64,000 nt of DNA from an uncultured Anaerolineae bacterium (lineage in GTDB: Bacteria > Chloroflexota > Anaerolineae > Aggregatilineales > Phototrophicaceae). Of this stretch, positions 8,859 through 17,935 are shown piece after piece. The stretch is from positions 268,370 to 332,369 of the forward strand of contig CALKJO010000016.1 in NCBI GenBank assembly GCA_937995825.1, read 5' to 3'. Numbering within the stretch: the stretch's first letter is position 1; every line of letters starts with the position of its first letter. The position numbers were made by a program, and so were the translations under genes. Below the pieces are notes generated by a model. The model worked only from the letters and a program-made list of their open reading frames with translations. It did no database searches and was not told the DNA's origin.

Positions 8859-10568
8859 ATGACAAGAACGCCGCAGGGCGGCGGCTTCAGTTACAATCTG
8901 GGCAGGCTGTTCGGCGAAGGGTTGCTGGACATGCTCGACCGGCTTGCGCGCGAAGTGGAAACCAGCCCCGCGTCGCTGCAGGCTCCGCGCCCCCCGACCC
9001 CGTTCCGTCCAGCGGGCTATGACCACATTGGCGGGCTGGACAAGGAGATTCAGCGCATCCGCGAGATGGTCGAGCTGCCGCTGCGCCATCCGCACAGCTT
9101 TGAGCGGCTCGGCATCGCGCCGCCGAGAGGCGTCTTGCTTTACGGCGCGCCGGGGACGGGCAAAACGCTGATCGCGCGGGCGGTCGCACGCGAGACGGGG
9201 GCGCATTTCATCGTGATCAACGGACCCGAAATCATCGACCAGCTCTATGGGCAGAGCGAGAGCGCGCTGCGGCGCGTCTTTGAGGAAGCGCGCGCCAATG
9301 CGCCGAGCATCGTCTTCATCGACGAGATCGACGCGATTGCGCCCAAACGCAGCCAGGTGCAGGGCGAAGTTGAGAAGCGGGTGGTCGCCCAACTGCTGAC
9401 GCTGCTCGATGGGCTGGAGGATCGCGGCGATGTGATCGTGATCGGCGCGACCAATCTGCCCGATCATCTCGATCCGGCGCTGCGCCGTCCAGGGCGCTTC
9501 GACCGCGAGATCGCGCTGTCCACGCCGGATCGCGTTGGACGGGAGGCGATCCTGCGCATTCACACGCGGGCGATGCCGCTGCAGGATGTAGACTTGGCGG
9601 CGGTTGCTGCAGCGGCGCACGGCTTCGTCGGCGCGGACTTGCAGGCGCTGTGCCGTGAAGCGGCGATGAGCGCGCTGCGGCGCTTCATGGTCGCCGCGCC
9701 GCTGGACGGCGATCTCGCCGGCTTGACGGTGACGATGGCGGATTTTCAGGCGGCGCTGGCGCTGGTGCGTCCGAGCGCGGTGCGGGAAGCCTATATCGAA
9801 GTCCCGGAGGTCACCTGGGATGACATCGGCGGCTTGGAGGCGGCGAAAACCGCGCTGCGGCAGGCGGTTGAACTGCCGCTGCGCCAGCCTGACCTGTTCG
9901 CGCAGGCGAAGCTCAGACCGCCGCGCGGCATCCTGCTGTCCGGCGCGCCGGGGACGGGCAAGACGCTGCTGGCGAAAGCGGCGGCGCGCGAGACCGGGGT
10001 CAATTTCATCAGCGTGCGCGGACCCGAACTGCTCAACAAGTGGGTTGGGGAGAGCGAGCGCGCCGTCCGCGATCTGTTTCGAATGGCGCGGCAGGCAGCC
10101 CCATCGATCCTGTTCTTCGACGAATTCGATGCGCTGGCGCGCGCGCGCAGCGGCGCTAGCGCGGCGGCTGAGCAGGTGGTTGCGCAGCTTTTGACCGAGA
10201 TAGACGGCATCGCTGATGCGGGCGGCGTGCTGGTGCTGGCGGCGACCAATCGCCCCGATCTGATCGATCCGGCGCTGCGCCGCCCGGGACGGCTGGACTT
10301 GCATATCGACGTCGGCTTGCCCGACGAAGCAGCGCGGCGGTCGATTTTCGAGATTCATCTGCGCGGACGCCCGGTTGAGGCGGCGGTGTCGGCGGAGATG
10401 CTGGCATTGGGGACGCCGGGCTGGTCAGGCGCGCAGATCGCGGCGTGGTGTCGGCGGGCGGCGCTGCGAGCCGTGGCGCGGGCGATTGCAACCGGGGAAG
10501 ACCTCCTCATTCTGGGGGACGATTTCACGGCAGCGCTCGAAGCGTCGGATGCAGAACATGGATTTTAA
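8859..10568 (+). CDS. CDC48/VCP-like tandem AAA+ ATPase without the CDC48 N domain
   Basis: Two Walker A (GAPGTGKTLIARA, GAPGTGKTLLAKA), two Walker B (IVFIDEIDAIA, ILFFDEFDALA) and SRH ATNLPDHLDPALRRPGRFD / ATNRPDLIDPALRRPGRLD; start ATG at 8859 preferred to 8802. Confidence 0.9.
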   Translation: MTRTPQGGGFSYNLGRLFGEGLLDMLDRLAREVETSPASLQAPRPPTPFRPAGYDHIGGLDKEIQRIREMVELPLRHPHSFERLGIAPPRGVLLYGAPGTGKTLIARAVARETGAHFIVINGPEIIDQLYGQSESALRRVFEEARANAPSIVFIDEIDAIAPKRSQVQGEVEKRVVAQLLTLLDGLEDRGDVIVIGATNLPDHLDPALRRPGRFDREIALSTPDRVGREAILRIHTRAMPLQDVDLAAVAAAAHGFVGADLQALCREAAMSALRRFMVAAPLDGDLAGLTVTMADFQAALALVRPSAVREAYIEVPEVTWDDIGGLEAAKTALRQAVELPLRQPDLFAQAKLRPPRGILLSGAPGTGKTLLAKAAARETGVNFISVRGPELLNKWVGESERAVRDLFRMARQAAPSILFFDEFDALARARSGASAAAEQVVAQLLTEIDGIADAGGVLVLAATNRPDLIDPALRRPGRLDLHIDVGLPDEAARRSIFEIHLRGRPVEAAVSAEMLALGTPGWSGAQIAAWCRRAALRAVARAIATGEDLLILGDDFTAALEASDAEHGF

Positions 10569-10591
10569 CAGTCAAGCGAGAGAACAGAGCG

Positions 10592-11143
10592 ATGAAAATC
10601 TACACTAAGACCGGCGATCAAGGCGAGACCAGCCTGCTGGCGGGCGGGCGCGTCCGCAAGAACCATATCCGCGTTGAGGCGTATGGCACAGTAGACGAGC
10701 TGAACTCCTGTCTGGGGTTGGCGCGGTCGTTCGCGCTGCCCGCACAGGCGGATGCCTGGCTGGAGATCGTGCAGAATGATCTTTTCACGCTTGGCGCGGA
10801 CTTAGCGACGCGGCTGGATGCCAAAGCCGACTGGCTGGTGCGCGTGAAAGCGGAACAGGTGACGGCGCTGGAAGGCTGGATCGACGCGATGGACGCCGAT
10901 CTGCCGCCGCTGAAGAACTTCATCTTGCCTGGAGGGACATCCGGCGCGGGGGCGCTGCATCTGGCGCGGACGATCTGCCGCCGCGCCGAGCGAGCCACGG
11001 TTGAACTGGCGGAGGGTGATGCGATCAACCCGCAGGTGATCATGTATCTCAACCGCCTGTCTGATTTTCTGTTCACGCTCGCCCGCTGGGTCAATCTCCA
11101 GGCGGGCGAGAGCGAGATGAAGTGGTCAATTCGACCGCAGTGA
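10592..11143 (+). CDS. Cob(I)yrinic acid a,c-diamide adenosyltransferase, PduO type
   Basis: MKIYTKTGDQGETSLLAGGRVRKNHIRVEAYGTVDELNSCLG and RTICRRAER...YLNRLSDFLFTLAR are PduO-type hallmarks. Confidence 0.93.
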   Translation: MKIYTKTGDQGETSLLAGGRVRKNHIRVEAYGTVDELNSCLGLARSFALPAQADAWLEIVQNDLFTLGADLATRLDAKADWLVRVKAEQVTALEGWIDAMDADLPPLKNFILPGGTSGAGALHLARTICRRAERATVELAEGDAINPQVIMYLNRLSDFLFTLARWVNLQAGESEMKWSIRPQ

Positions 11144-11152
11144 TTCGGTTGG

Positions 11153-11713
11153 CTAAGCGCGCCCGACGTAAGAGCCGTCGCGGGTGTCCACCTTGATCAG
11201 GTCACCTTCGTTGATGAAATTTGGAACTTGGACGGATAAACCGGTTTCCGTCTTGACACGCTTCATCACCGCGCCCGCTGTGTTGCCGACCACAGCGACT
11301 TCCGCCTCAACCACTCGGTGGGTGACGGTGGTCGGCAGCACATAATCCAACACAGTGCTGCCCTCATGCAGCATGAGCTGCAATTCCATGTCTTCCTTCA
11401 GATACAGGATGTCGTCGCCGAACAGCGAGACATTTGCCTCATATTGATCGTAGGTGTTGGTGTTCATGAAGTGCAGGAACACGCCGTCATTGTAGAGATA
11501 CTTCACCGGCTCATGCTCTACGAACAGGTTGTTCAGGCTTTCTTCCGCCGAAAACACGCGATACTGAGTCGCGCCCGACCGAATATCCATCAACTGCGCG
11601 CGCATCGACGCCGCGCCTCGACCTGGATTGTGATACTGCGTGTTCATCACGCGGTAGAGCGTGTTATCCAGGTTGAGAATCGTCCCTTTTCGCAAGTCAC
11701 CCGCTGAGATCAT
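11153..11713 (-). CDS. efp: Elongation factor P
   Basis: MISAGDLRKGTILNLDNTLYRVMNTQYHNPGRGAASMRAQLMDI...TDGSYVGRA-like C-terminus. Confidence 0.93.
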   Translation of the reverse strand: MISAGDLRKGTILNLDNTLYRVMNTQYHNPGRGAASMRAQLMDIRSGATQYRVFSAEESLNNLFVEHEPVKYLYNDGVFLHFMNTNTYDQYEANVSLFGDDILYLKEDMELQLMLHEGSTVLDYVLPTTVTHRVVEAEVAVVGNTAGAVMKRVKTETGLSVQVPNFINEGDLIKVDTRDGSYVGRA

Positions 11714-11764
11714 GCCCGTTTTTCACTCGTCTATACTGATCAGGATATCGTCTATTATAACGAT

Positions 11765-12922
11765 TTACGGCGAATCCTTCCAGACCTGAACGAAGGGATC
11801 GCCGACGCGCACGACATGGCGATACGCGCCCCAATCGACCCATGAGCAGCCGAAACGGGCTAAACGGCTGGCGATATGGCGCTGGCAGCGGGCGGTCAGC
11901 GCCTCGATGCATGCCGCCAGATACCAGTAATTGAGCGCGTAATCGGGCAGATGCTGCCACAGCGCGATAAATGGGCGCGCCAGCAGGCTGGTATTGCCCG
12001 GAATCGGCAGCGAGTAATGCAGCGTGCGGTCGAAGAGCGCCAGCGCGTCCACCAAGCTGAACACTGGCAGTGCCTGCCGGTAGCTGACATGGACGCCGTG
12101 CATGGCAAAGGCGGTCACAGCCGCATAACCGAGCGTCTGAATCGCGCTGTCGATCTCCAGATCATCCTCCCAAACGCGCATTTCGACGCGGCGGAGGATG
12201 GAAGCGCACATGGCATAGGGGATGATCCCCATCTTGCCCCAGAACTGCTGATAAGCCCTCGATGCGATAGAGTCAGGGGGGCGGTGAAATGCCGCGTTAA
12301 TGACGCGGATCACCAGCGGGTCGATCCAGACGCCGGGGACAGCGGAATGATGAAAATCACTGTATGGGCTGACGGCGGCGGGCAGTCCGCCGCGCGCCTG
12401 CTCGAGGCTGATCGCCGCCAGCTCATCGAGCAGATACGCGCCCCAGACGGCATCATGCGCCGGCATGACGATCCAGCCCTGCCCGCCTGCCGTTGCGACT
12501 CGCTGCCCGACTTCGAGCGCGAACGCGATCCGCGCCCAGCGATCCGTCGTTTTGTACTGCGTCCACGCCTCCGGTGCGTCCCAGGCGCAGCGATACGGCG
12601 TCTCGGCATCGGGGAAAGGTGGCGCATACGCTTCAGGATTGACGAAGGTGGTCAGAGTCAGCAGCGATGGAAAATCCGCGAGGATGGGCGCAAGACTCGC
12701 GGCGGCGGACAAGTCGGCGCAGCACAAGATCAGCGCCGCGTCGGGATGGCGCGCCAGCTCCGCCAGCCGCGAGCGCAGGGCGTAATCGAACACGGCGCGG
12801 CGGCGGCGCGAGTCGTAGTCGGCGTTCGCTGGGCGCGGCTTGTAGACGAACTCAACCGAGATGAAGCGCCGATCTGCCACCCGCGCGGCGATCTCAGCGC
12901 TGCGATCAGGGCTGGCGTGCAA
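11765..12922 (-). CDS. Hypothetical protein, unassigned family
   Basis: Long ORF with protein-like composition whose start overlaps the end of the uxuA-like gene by 17 bp; no family recognised. Confidence 0.6.
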   Translation of the reverse strand: MHASPDRSAEIAARVADRRFISVEFVYKPRPANADYDSRRRRAVFDYALRSRLAELARHPDAALILCCADLSAAASLAPILADFPSLLTLTTFVNPEAYAPPFPDAETPYRCAWDAPEAWTQYKTTDRWARIAFALEVGQRVATAGGQGWIVMPAHDAVWGAYLLDELAAISLEQARGGLPAAVSPYSDFHHSAVPGVWIDPLVIRVINAAFHRPPDSIASRAYQQFWGKMGIIPYAMCASILRRVEMRVWEDDLEIDSAIQTLGYAAVTAFAMHGVHVSYRQALPVFSLVDALALFDRTLHYSLPIPGNTSLLARPFIALWQHLPDYALNYWYLAACIEALTARCQRHIASRLARFGCSWVDWGAYRHVVRVGDPFVQVWKDSP

Positions 12923-13925
12923 TGGCGTCGATCAATCCGAGCAGATACTGCGCGCCAAGCGCCCGATCATACAGTCCATAGCCGGGGAAGCCGTCCTCAT
13001 CCCAGATCATGCGTCCATGATCGGGGCGCATCGGCACGTCCACGCCCGCGCCGATCAGCGCATCCAGGATGGCGAACAGATCGACATCGCCCGCGTCGGC
13101 GTGCGCAACTTCGTGAAAGACCTGAGACGCGGTCGTTTTGACACAGCGGGCATGGATGAAATGAATCCGATCCGCGAACTGGCGCGCCATCGCCGGCAGA
13201 TCGTTGGCGGGATTCGCGCCAAATGATCCTGTGCAGAAGGTCAGCCCATGATGCGGGGAGCTGCTGACCGCCAGCAGCCGCGCGACTGTCTCGGCGTCGC
13301 GGACGATGCGCGGCGTCCCCAGAACTGACCAGGGCGGATCGTCGGGGTGGATGGCGAGCTTGACCTTCGCCTTCTCCGCCGCTGGGACAATCGCATTGAT
13401 GAAATAGACGTAATGGGCGAACAAGTCCTCATCGGTCATGGCGGCGTACTGCTCGATCAGGGCGCGGCGTTCGGGTGTCAGACGGAGATGCTCCATTGCG
13501 TCGTCGCGTTCGAGCTTGCCCAGCGCGTTCTGATCGAACGCGAGCGCGGTCGAGCCGTCAGGCAGCGGCATGGCGAGATCGGTGCGCGTCCAGCCGAGAC
13601 CGGGCATGAAGTTGTAGCAGAGGACAGGGATCCCTGCCGCGCCGAGCGACTCGATCCCCTGAATGTACACGTCGATGAAGCGGTCGCGATCAGGCGCGCC
13701 GAGCTTGATCGACTCATGCACGGGGATGCTCTCGACGACCAGCCAGCGCAGACCCGCCGCCTCGATCTGATCGCGCAGCGCCGTGACGCGCTCAACCGTC
13801 CAGGGTTGATCGGGCGCGATGTCATCCAATACCGACGCGACGCCGACCAGGCGCGGAACCTGGCGCAGATAGCGCAGGGGAATTCGGGGGGCGTTGGGGA
13901 AATACATCATGATCAGCTGCATCAT
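12906..13925 (-). CDS. uxuA: Mannonate dehydratase (UxuA family)
   Basis: RWLVVESIPVHESIKLG, PVLCYNFMPGLGWTRTDL, KLAIHPDDPPW, RPDHGRMIWDE; start at MMQLIMMYF (13925) preferred over 14024. Confidence 0.85.
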   Translation of the reverse strand: MMQLIMMYFPNAPRIPLRYLRQVPRLVGVASVLDDIAPDQPWTVERVTALRDQIEAAGLRWLVVESIPVHESIKLGAPDRDRFIDVYIQGIESLGAAGIPVLCYNFMPGLGWTRTDLAMPLPDGSTALAFDQNALGKLERDDAMEHLRLTPERRALIEQYAAMTDEDLFAHYVYFINAIVPAAEKAKVKLAIHPDDPPWSVLGTPRIVRDAETVARLLAVSSSPHHGLTFCTGSFGANPANDLPAMARQFADRIHFIHARCVKTTASQVFHEVAHADAGDVDLFAILDALIGAGVDVPMRPDHGRMIWDEDGFPGYGLYDRALGAQYLLGLIDAIARQP

Positions 13926-14022
13926 CAAGGCTCTCTTCTCTCTGCGGCTTTGCGCACTCTGCGGTATGATTGGCACGTGCACATTATCCATCGTATGAGC
14001 AGCGCGTGCAAAAAGGATTGGC

Positions 14023-14892
14023 ATGGATATGGAAGTGACGATGATCGCGGATTATGCGTGTGAGATAGGCGAATGCCCGGTCTGGCATCCGCTCGATCAA
14101 ACGCTGTATTGGGTCGATATTCCGCGTGGGCATTTGTTTCGTTATCACCCGGCATCGGGGACACATGGACGGATTTATGAAGCAGGGCGGGCAATCGGCG
14201 GGCTGTGCGCAGCGGCGGACGGATCGCTTCTGCTGTTTCTGGATAAAGGCGCGGTCTGGCGCTGGCGTGACGGCGCGGTCACGGTGGTGCAGGCGGAGAA
14301 TTCGCTCGACGCCGAGACGCGCTTTAACGACGCCATCGCTGACCCGCTCGGGCGCGTGTTCACCGGCACGATGGGCGGCGAAGCGCGGCGCGGGCGGCTG
14401 TACCGCTTCAATCTGAATGCTCGCTGGACGATCATCCGCGAGGGGATCGGCATCAGCAACGGCATGGGCTTCAGCCCGGATCGAACGCGCTTTTATCACA
14501 CTGACTCGGTCACGCGGACAATTGATGTCTACGATTACGACGAGATCAGCGGCGAGGCGCTCAACCGCCGTCCGTTCATCACCCTGCCCGACGGCGGCGG
14601 CATGCCGGATGGCATGGCGGTTGACGCGGAGGGCTGCATCTGGTCGGCGGTCTGGAATGGATCGTGCGTGATCTGCTTCGACCCAGACGGGCGCGAGCGG
14701 CTGCGCGTGCCGATCCCCGTCCGCAAAACCAGCAGCGCCGCCTTTGGTGGGCTGAATCGAGATGAACTCTATGTGACGACGGCGGGCGTCAACAATCGAG
14801 CGGATGAAGGTGACCATGCCGGCGCGCTCTTTCGCGTCACTGGGCTGAACGTGCGCGGTCAGACGCCGAATCTGGCGCGGATCGAAGCTTGA
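14023..14892 (+). CDS. SMP-30/gluconolactonase/LRE family protein
   Basis: IGECPVWHPLDQTLYWVDIPRGHLFR, RFNDAIADPLGRVFTGTMG, GISNGMGFSPDRTRFYHTDS, PDGMAVDAEGCIWSAVW. Confidence 0.9.
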   Translation: MDMEVTMIADYACEIGECPVWHPLDQTLYWVDIPRGHLFRYHPASGTHGRIYEAGRAIGGLCAAADGSLLLFLDKGAVWRWRDGAVTVVQAENSLDAETRFNDAIADPLGRVFTGTMGGEARRGRLYRFNLNARWTIIREGIGISNGMGFSPDRTRFYHTDSVTRTIDVYDYDEISGEALNRRPFITLPDGGGMPDGMAVDAEGCIWSAVWNGSCVICFDPDGRERLRVPIPVRKTSSAAFGGLNRDELYVTTAGVNNRADEGDHAGALFRVTGLNVRGQTPNLARIEA

Positions 14893-14905
14893 GCGGGCTG
14901 ATCGC

Positions 14906-14930
14906 GCCGCTTCACCTGCTGTGAAGCCGC
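14906..14930. terminator. Hairpin downstream of SMP-30 gene, terminator-like
   Basis: GCCGCTTCAC-CTGCT-GTGAAGCCGC inverted repeat just after the stop; no clear T-tract follows. Confidence 0.35.
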
Positions 14931-14986
14931 CCAGACTGCGTTATAATCATTGTCTATAACAGCCAGTATGAAGGTTACAGTTCACC

Positions 14987-15751
14987 ATGTCCGACGACAT
15001 CCGCCCTTCTCCGAAACACAAGCCGGTTTCTTTATTCATCACCTGCATTCTCGACATGGTCTACCCGCAAACAGGCGTGTCTGTCGTCGAAATTCTGGAA
15101 AAGCTCGGCGTAGAGGTGCGTTTCCCGCTCAATCAGACCTGCTGCGGGCAGCCGGCGTTCAATTCCGGCTTCTGGGAGGACGCGAAGCAGGTGGCGCGCC
15201 AATTCCTGACGGCGTTTGCAGACGCGGAGGTGATCGTCTGCCCGTCGGGGTCGTGCGCGTCGATGGTGCGGCATTACTACCCCGGCTTGTTCAAGGATGA
15301 TCCAGCGTGGCGTGAGCGGGCGGTGTGGGCGGCGAGCATCACGTGGGAGTTCACCGAGTATCTGGTCGATGGGCTGGGCGTGACCGACATCGGGGCGAAG
15401 CTGCCGCCGACTAAAGTCGCGTTTCATCACGCCTGTCATGGCTACCGGCTGCTCAAGCTGGGAAGTCAGGCGCAGGCGCTGGTGGGGGCGGTCGAGGGGG
15501 TCGAGATCGTCGATCTAGCGGGCGCGGATCAGTGCTGCGGCTTCGGCGGGTTGTTCGCGGTCAAGATGCCGGAGATCAGCGGCGCGATGCTCGATGACAA
15601 GGTGAAGAATATCAACGCCTGCGATGCGGACGTGATCATCACCGGCGACTCAAGCTGTCTGACGCAGATGAACGGCGGACTGAGCCGTCAGGACAGCCCG
15701 CGCCGCGTCAAGCATATTGCCGATCTGCTGGCGGAGGGACTCAGAAAGTAA
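14987..15751 (+). CDS. lutA: Lactate utilization protein A (CCG-domain iron-sulfur protein)
   Basis: FITCILDMVYPQTGVSVVEILEKLGVEVRFPLNQTCCGQPAFNSG ... DQCCGFGGLFAVKMPEISGAML. Confidence 0.9.
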   Translation: MSDDIRPSPKHKPVSLFITCILDMVYPQTGVSVVEILEKLGVEVRFPLNQTCCGQPAFNSGFWEDAKQVARQFLTAFADAEVIVCPSGSCASMVRHYYPGLFKDDPAWRERAVWAASITWEFTEYLVDGLGVTDIGAKLPPTKVAFHHACHGYRLLKLGSQAQALVGAVEGVEIVDLAGADQCCGFGGLFAVKMPEISGAMLDDKVKNINACDADVIITGDSSCLTQMNGGLSRQDSPRRVKHIADLLAEGLRK

Positions 15752-15759
15752 AGCCCCAT

Positions 15760-16497
15760 TCACTCCCGAATGATCACCACCTGCACACGACCGGGACCAT
15801 GCACGCCGAGGATCAGCTCCATCTCGATGTCGCCGGTGCGGCTGGGACCGGTGATGAAGCAGACATTGGCGCTGGCGCGAATCGCCGCCATGCTGTCGGC
15901 GCGCAGCATCCCCACCCAGTCCTCAATCCGGGGGACGATCTGGCGCTGCCGGACGATGGCGATATGGACGGGCGCCAAAACTGTCGGGATGCGTCCTTTG
16001 CCGGGCGCGGTCGTCACGATCAGCGTGCCGGTCGCGGCGGCAGCGGCATCGACGCCGGTGATGCTCACCTGGGCGGTCTCGGCGGTCGAGAGCGTCTCGG
16101 CGCGAAACTCGTCATGTGTCTGAGGATGGATCACATCGATGCCCATGCCGCGCACGGTCTCGGCAAGCGCTGGCAGCGGGATGCAGGCGAAATCCCATGC
16201 CAGCGCTCGTGTCGCGCCGTGTTCAGTCAGCAGCGCGGCGATCTGATCGCGCGCCGCCTGATCATGGTCGCAGAGGAAAACCTCACCCTTGAGCCGGATC
16301 AGCTCCTCAGTGAAGCGAGTCAGCAGCCCGTCCGGGGAGGTATCGTCGATTTGAGTCACGGGCAAAAACGCCGCCGGACGCGGGGCGGCGCTCTCCAGCA
16401 GGCGCATGTCCGCTTTTGCCGTGCGGCGCGCATCGCGCAGTTTGTTGAGGATCGCATCGCGGGAAGGCATCATTTTTTGCCTCGATTCTGTCGCCAC
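15760..16497 (-). CDS. lutC: LUD-domain lactate utilization protein C
   Basis: VSITGVDAAAAATGTLIVTTAPGKGRIPTVLAPVHIAIVRQRQIV...ITGPSRTGDIEMELILGVHGPGRVQVVI; the true start may be near 16473. Confidence 0.88.
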   Translation of the reverse strand: MATESRQKMMPSRDAILNKLRDARRTAKADMRLLESAAPRPAAFLPVTQIDDTSPDGLLTRFTEELIRLKGEVFLCDHDQAARDQIAALLTEHGATRALAWDFACIPLPALAETVRGMGIDVIHPQTHDEFRAETLSTAETAQVSITGVDAAAAATGTLIVTTAPGKGRIPTVLAPVHIAIVRQRQIVPRIEDWVGMLRADSMAAIRASANVCFITGPSRTGDIEMELILGVHGPGRVQVVIIRE

Positions 16498-17897
16498 CAG
16501 TCGCGGAAAGACTGCGGCGCAAACGGGGGAAAGTCGCGGTTCTGCGTCCAGCCGCTCAAGGGCGGCGGAAGCTGACTGAGCTTCTTGCCATCCGGCTTGT
16601 CGACGCCGATCCCGTCGATGACCGCCTGCGATGCAGCGGCAGCGGCTCTGCCGCCCATTTCATACAGCAGGGGGTGCGAAAAGCCAAACGCATACGCCTT
16701 CATGCCCAACTGCCACATGGCTTCCTGCTCATGCTGCAAGTCGTGGCGCAGCGCCAGCAGCATATCCGGGATGTTGATGTCCACCGGACACGCCTGCCTG
16801 CACGCGCCGCACAAGCTGGACGCAAACGGCAGCGGCGCGGCATTCTCCTTGCCTTTCAAAAGCGGCGTGACAATCGCGCCGATCGGACCCGGATAGACCC
16901 AGCCGTAACTATGCCCGCCGACATTCTGATAGACTGGGCAGGCATTCAGACACGCGCCGCAGCGGATACACGCCAGCGCTTCGGTGTAATCGCTGGCGTA
17001 AATGTCGCTGCGCCCGTTATCGAGCAGGATCAGATAGAATTCCTGGGGTCCGTCTGGTTCGCCCGCGCGAGCAGGACCGGAAAAGCCGTTGACGTAAACG
17101 GTCATGCGCTGACCCGTGCCGCTGCGCGGGAGAAGCTGCACCAGCGTCGCGAAGTCCTCCCAAGTCGGGATAACCTTTTCGATGCCGACGACGGCGATAT
17201 GGACGGGTGGGACGCCGGTCGAAAGCCGTCCGTTGCCCTCATTGGTGACGATGACGACCGTCCCGGTCTCGGCGATCATGAAATTGCCGCCGGACATGCC
17301 AAAATCCGCCTGAAGGTATTCCTGGCGCAGATGTCCTCGGATGAATTTAGTCATCTCTGCCGCATCGTCGGTCGGCGGCATGTTCAGCTTTTCCATGAAC
17401 AGATCGCGAATCTGCTCTTTGGTCATGTGCATGACCGGCATGATGATGTGGCTGGGGTGGCTTTCATCGATCTGGACGATGTATTCGCCCAAGTCGGTCT
17501 CGATCATGCGGATGCCGTGCTTTTCCAGAAACGGCAGCAAACCGATCTCCTCGGTCGCCATACTTTTGCTCTTGACGCCGCGTTTGAGGTTGTGTTTGCG
17601 GCAGATGTCCAGCACGTGCTGGTTGGCTTCGGCGGCGTCCGCAGCCCAGAGGACATGCCCGCCGTTGGCGGTGATGTTCGCTTCAAGCTGTTCGAGCAGC
17701 TCCGGCAGATCATGAAGCGCGCGCAGTCGAGAAGCGCGCCCCTGCTGACGCAGGGCGGCGGTGTGGTCGAGTTCGGCTAGAACGGCGCGGCGGCGGCGGT
17801 CGGCGTTGCTGGTGGCGCGTTCCAGCGCGGTCTGGAGGGTGATGTCCTCCAGCGCGATCACGGCGGACTGATTGAAACGATTGGCGGTTAGTTCCAT
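16470..17897 (-). CDS. lutB: Lactate utilization protein B (iron-sulfur cluster-binding)
   Basis: CIRCGACLNACPVYQNVGGHSYGWVYPGPIGAIVTPLL, SLCGACRQACPVDINIPDML. Confidence 0.92.
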   Translation of the reverse strand: MELTANRFNQSAVIALEDITLQTALERATSNADRRRRAVLAELDHTAALRQQGRASRLRALHDLPELLEQLEANITANGGHVLWAADAAEANQHVLDICRKHNLKRGVKSKSMATEEIGLLPFLEKHGIRMIETDLGEYIVQIDESHPSHIIMPVMHMTKEQIRDLFMEKLNMPPTDDAAEMTKFIRGHLRQEYLQADFGMSGGNFMIAETGTVVIVTNEGNGRLSTGVPPVHIAVVGIEKVIPTWEDFATLVQLLPRSGTGQRMTVYVNGFSGPARAGEPDGPQEFYLILLDNGRSDIYASDYTEALACIRCGACLNACPVYQNVGGHSYGWVYPGPIGAIVTPLLKGKENAAPLPFASSLCGACRQACPVDINIPDMLLALRHDLQHEQEAMWQLGMKAYAFGFSHPLLYEMGGRAAAAASQAVIDGIGVDKPDGKKLSQLPPPLSGWTQNRDFPPFAPQSFRDWWRQNRGKK

Positions 17898-17935
17898 GAG
17901 CAGGTTTCCCGATAAACTCTAGCCGTCATAGTATG

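Noticed and set aside
8841-10358. 505-aa ORF antisense to the CDC48-like gene
   Set aside because: Shadow ORF, low-complexity R/Q/D-rich
11876-13141. 421-aa plus-strand ORF opposite the hypothetical/uxuA pair
   Set aside because: Antisense of the coding strand; uxuA motifs are on the minus strand
16674-17780. 368-aa ORF antisense to lutB
   Set aside because: lutB carries clear Fe-S motifs; this frame has none
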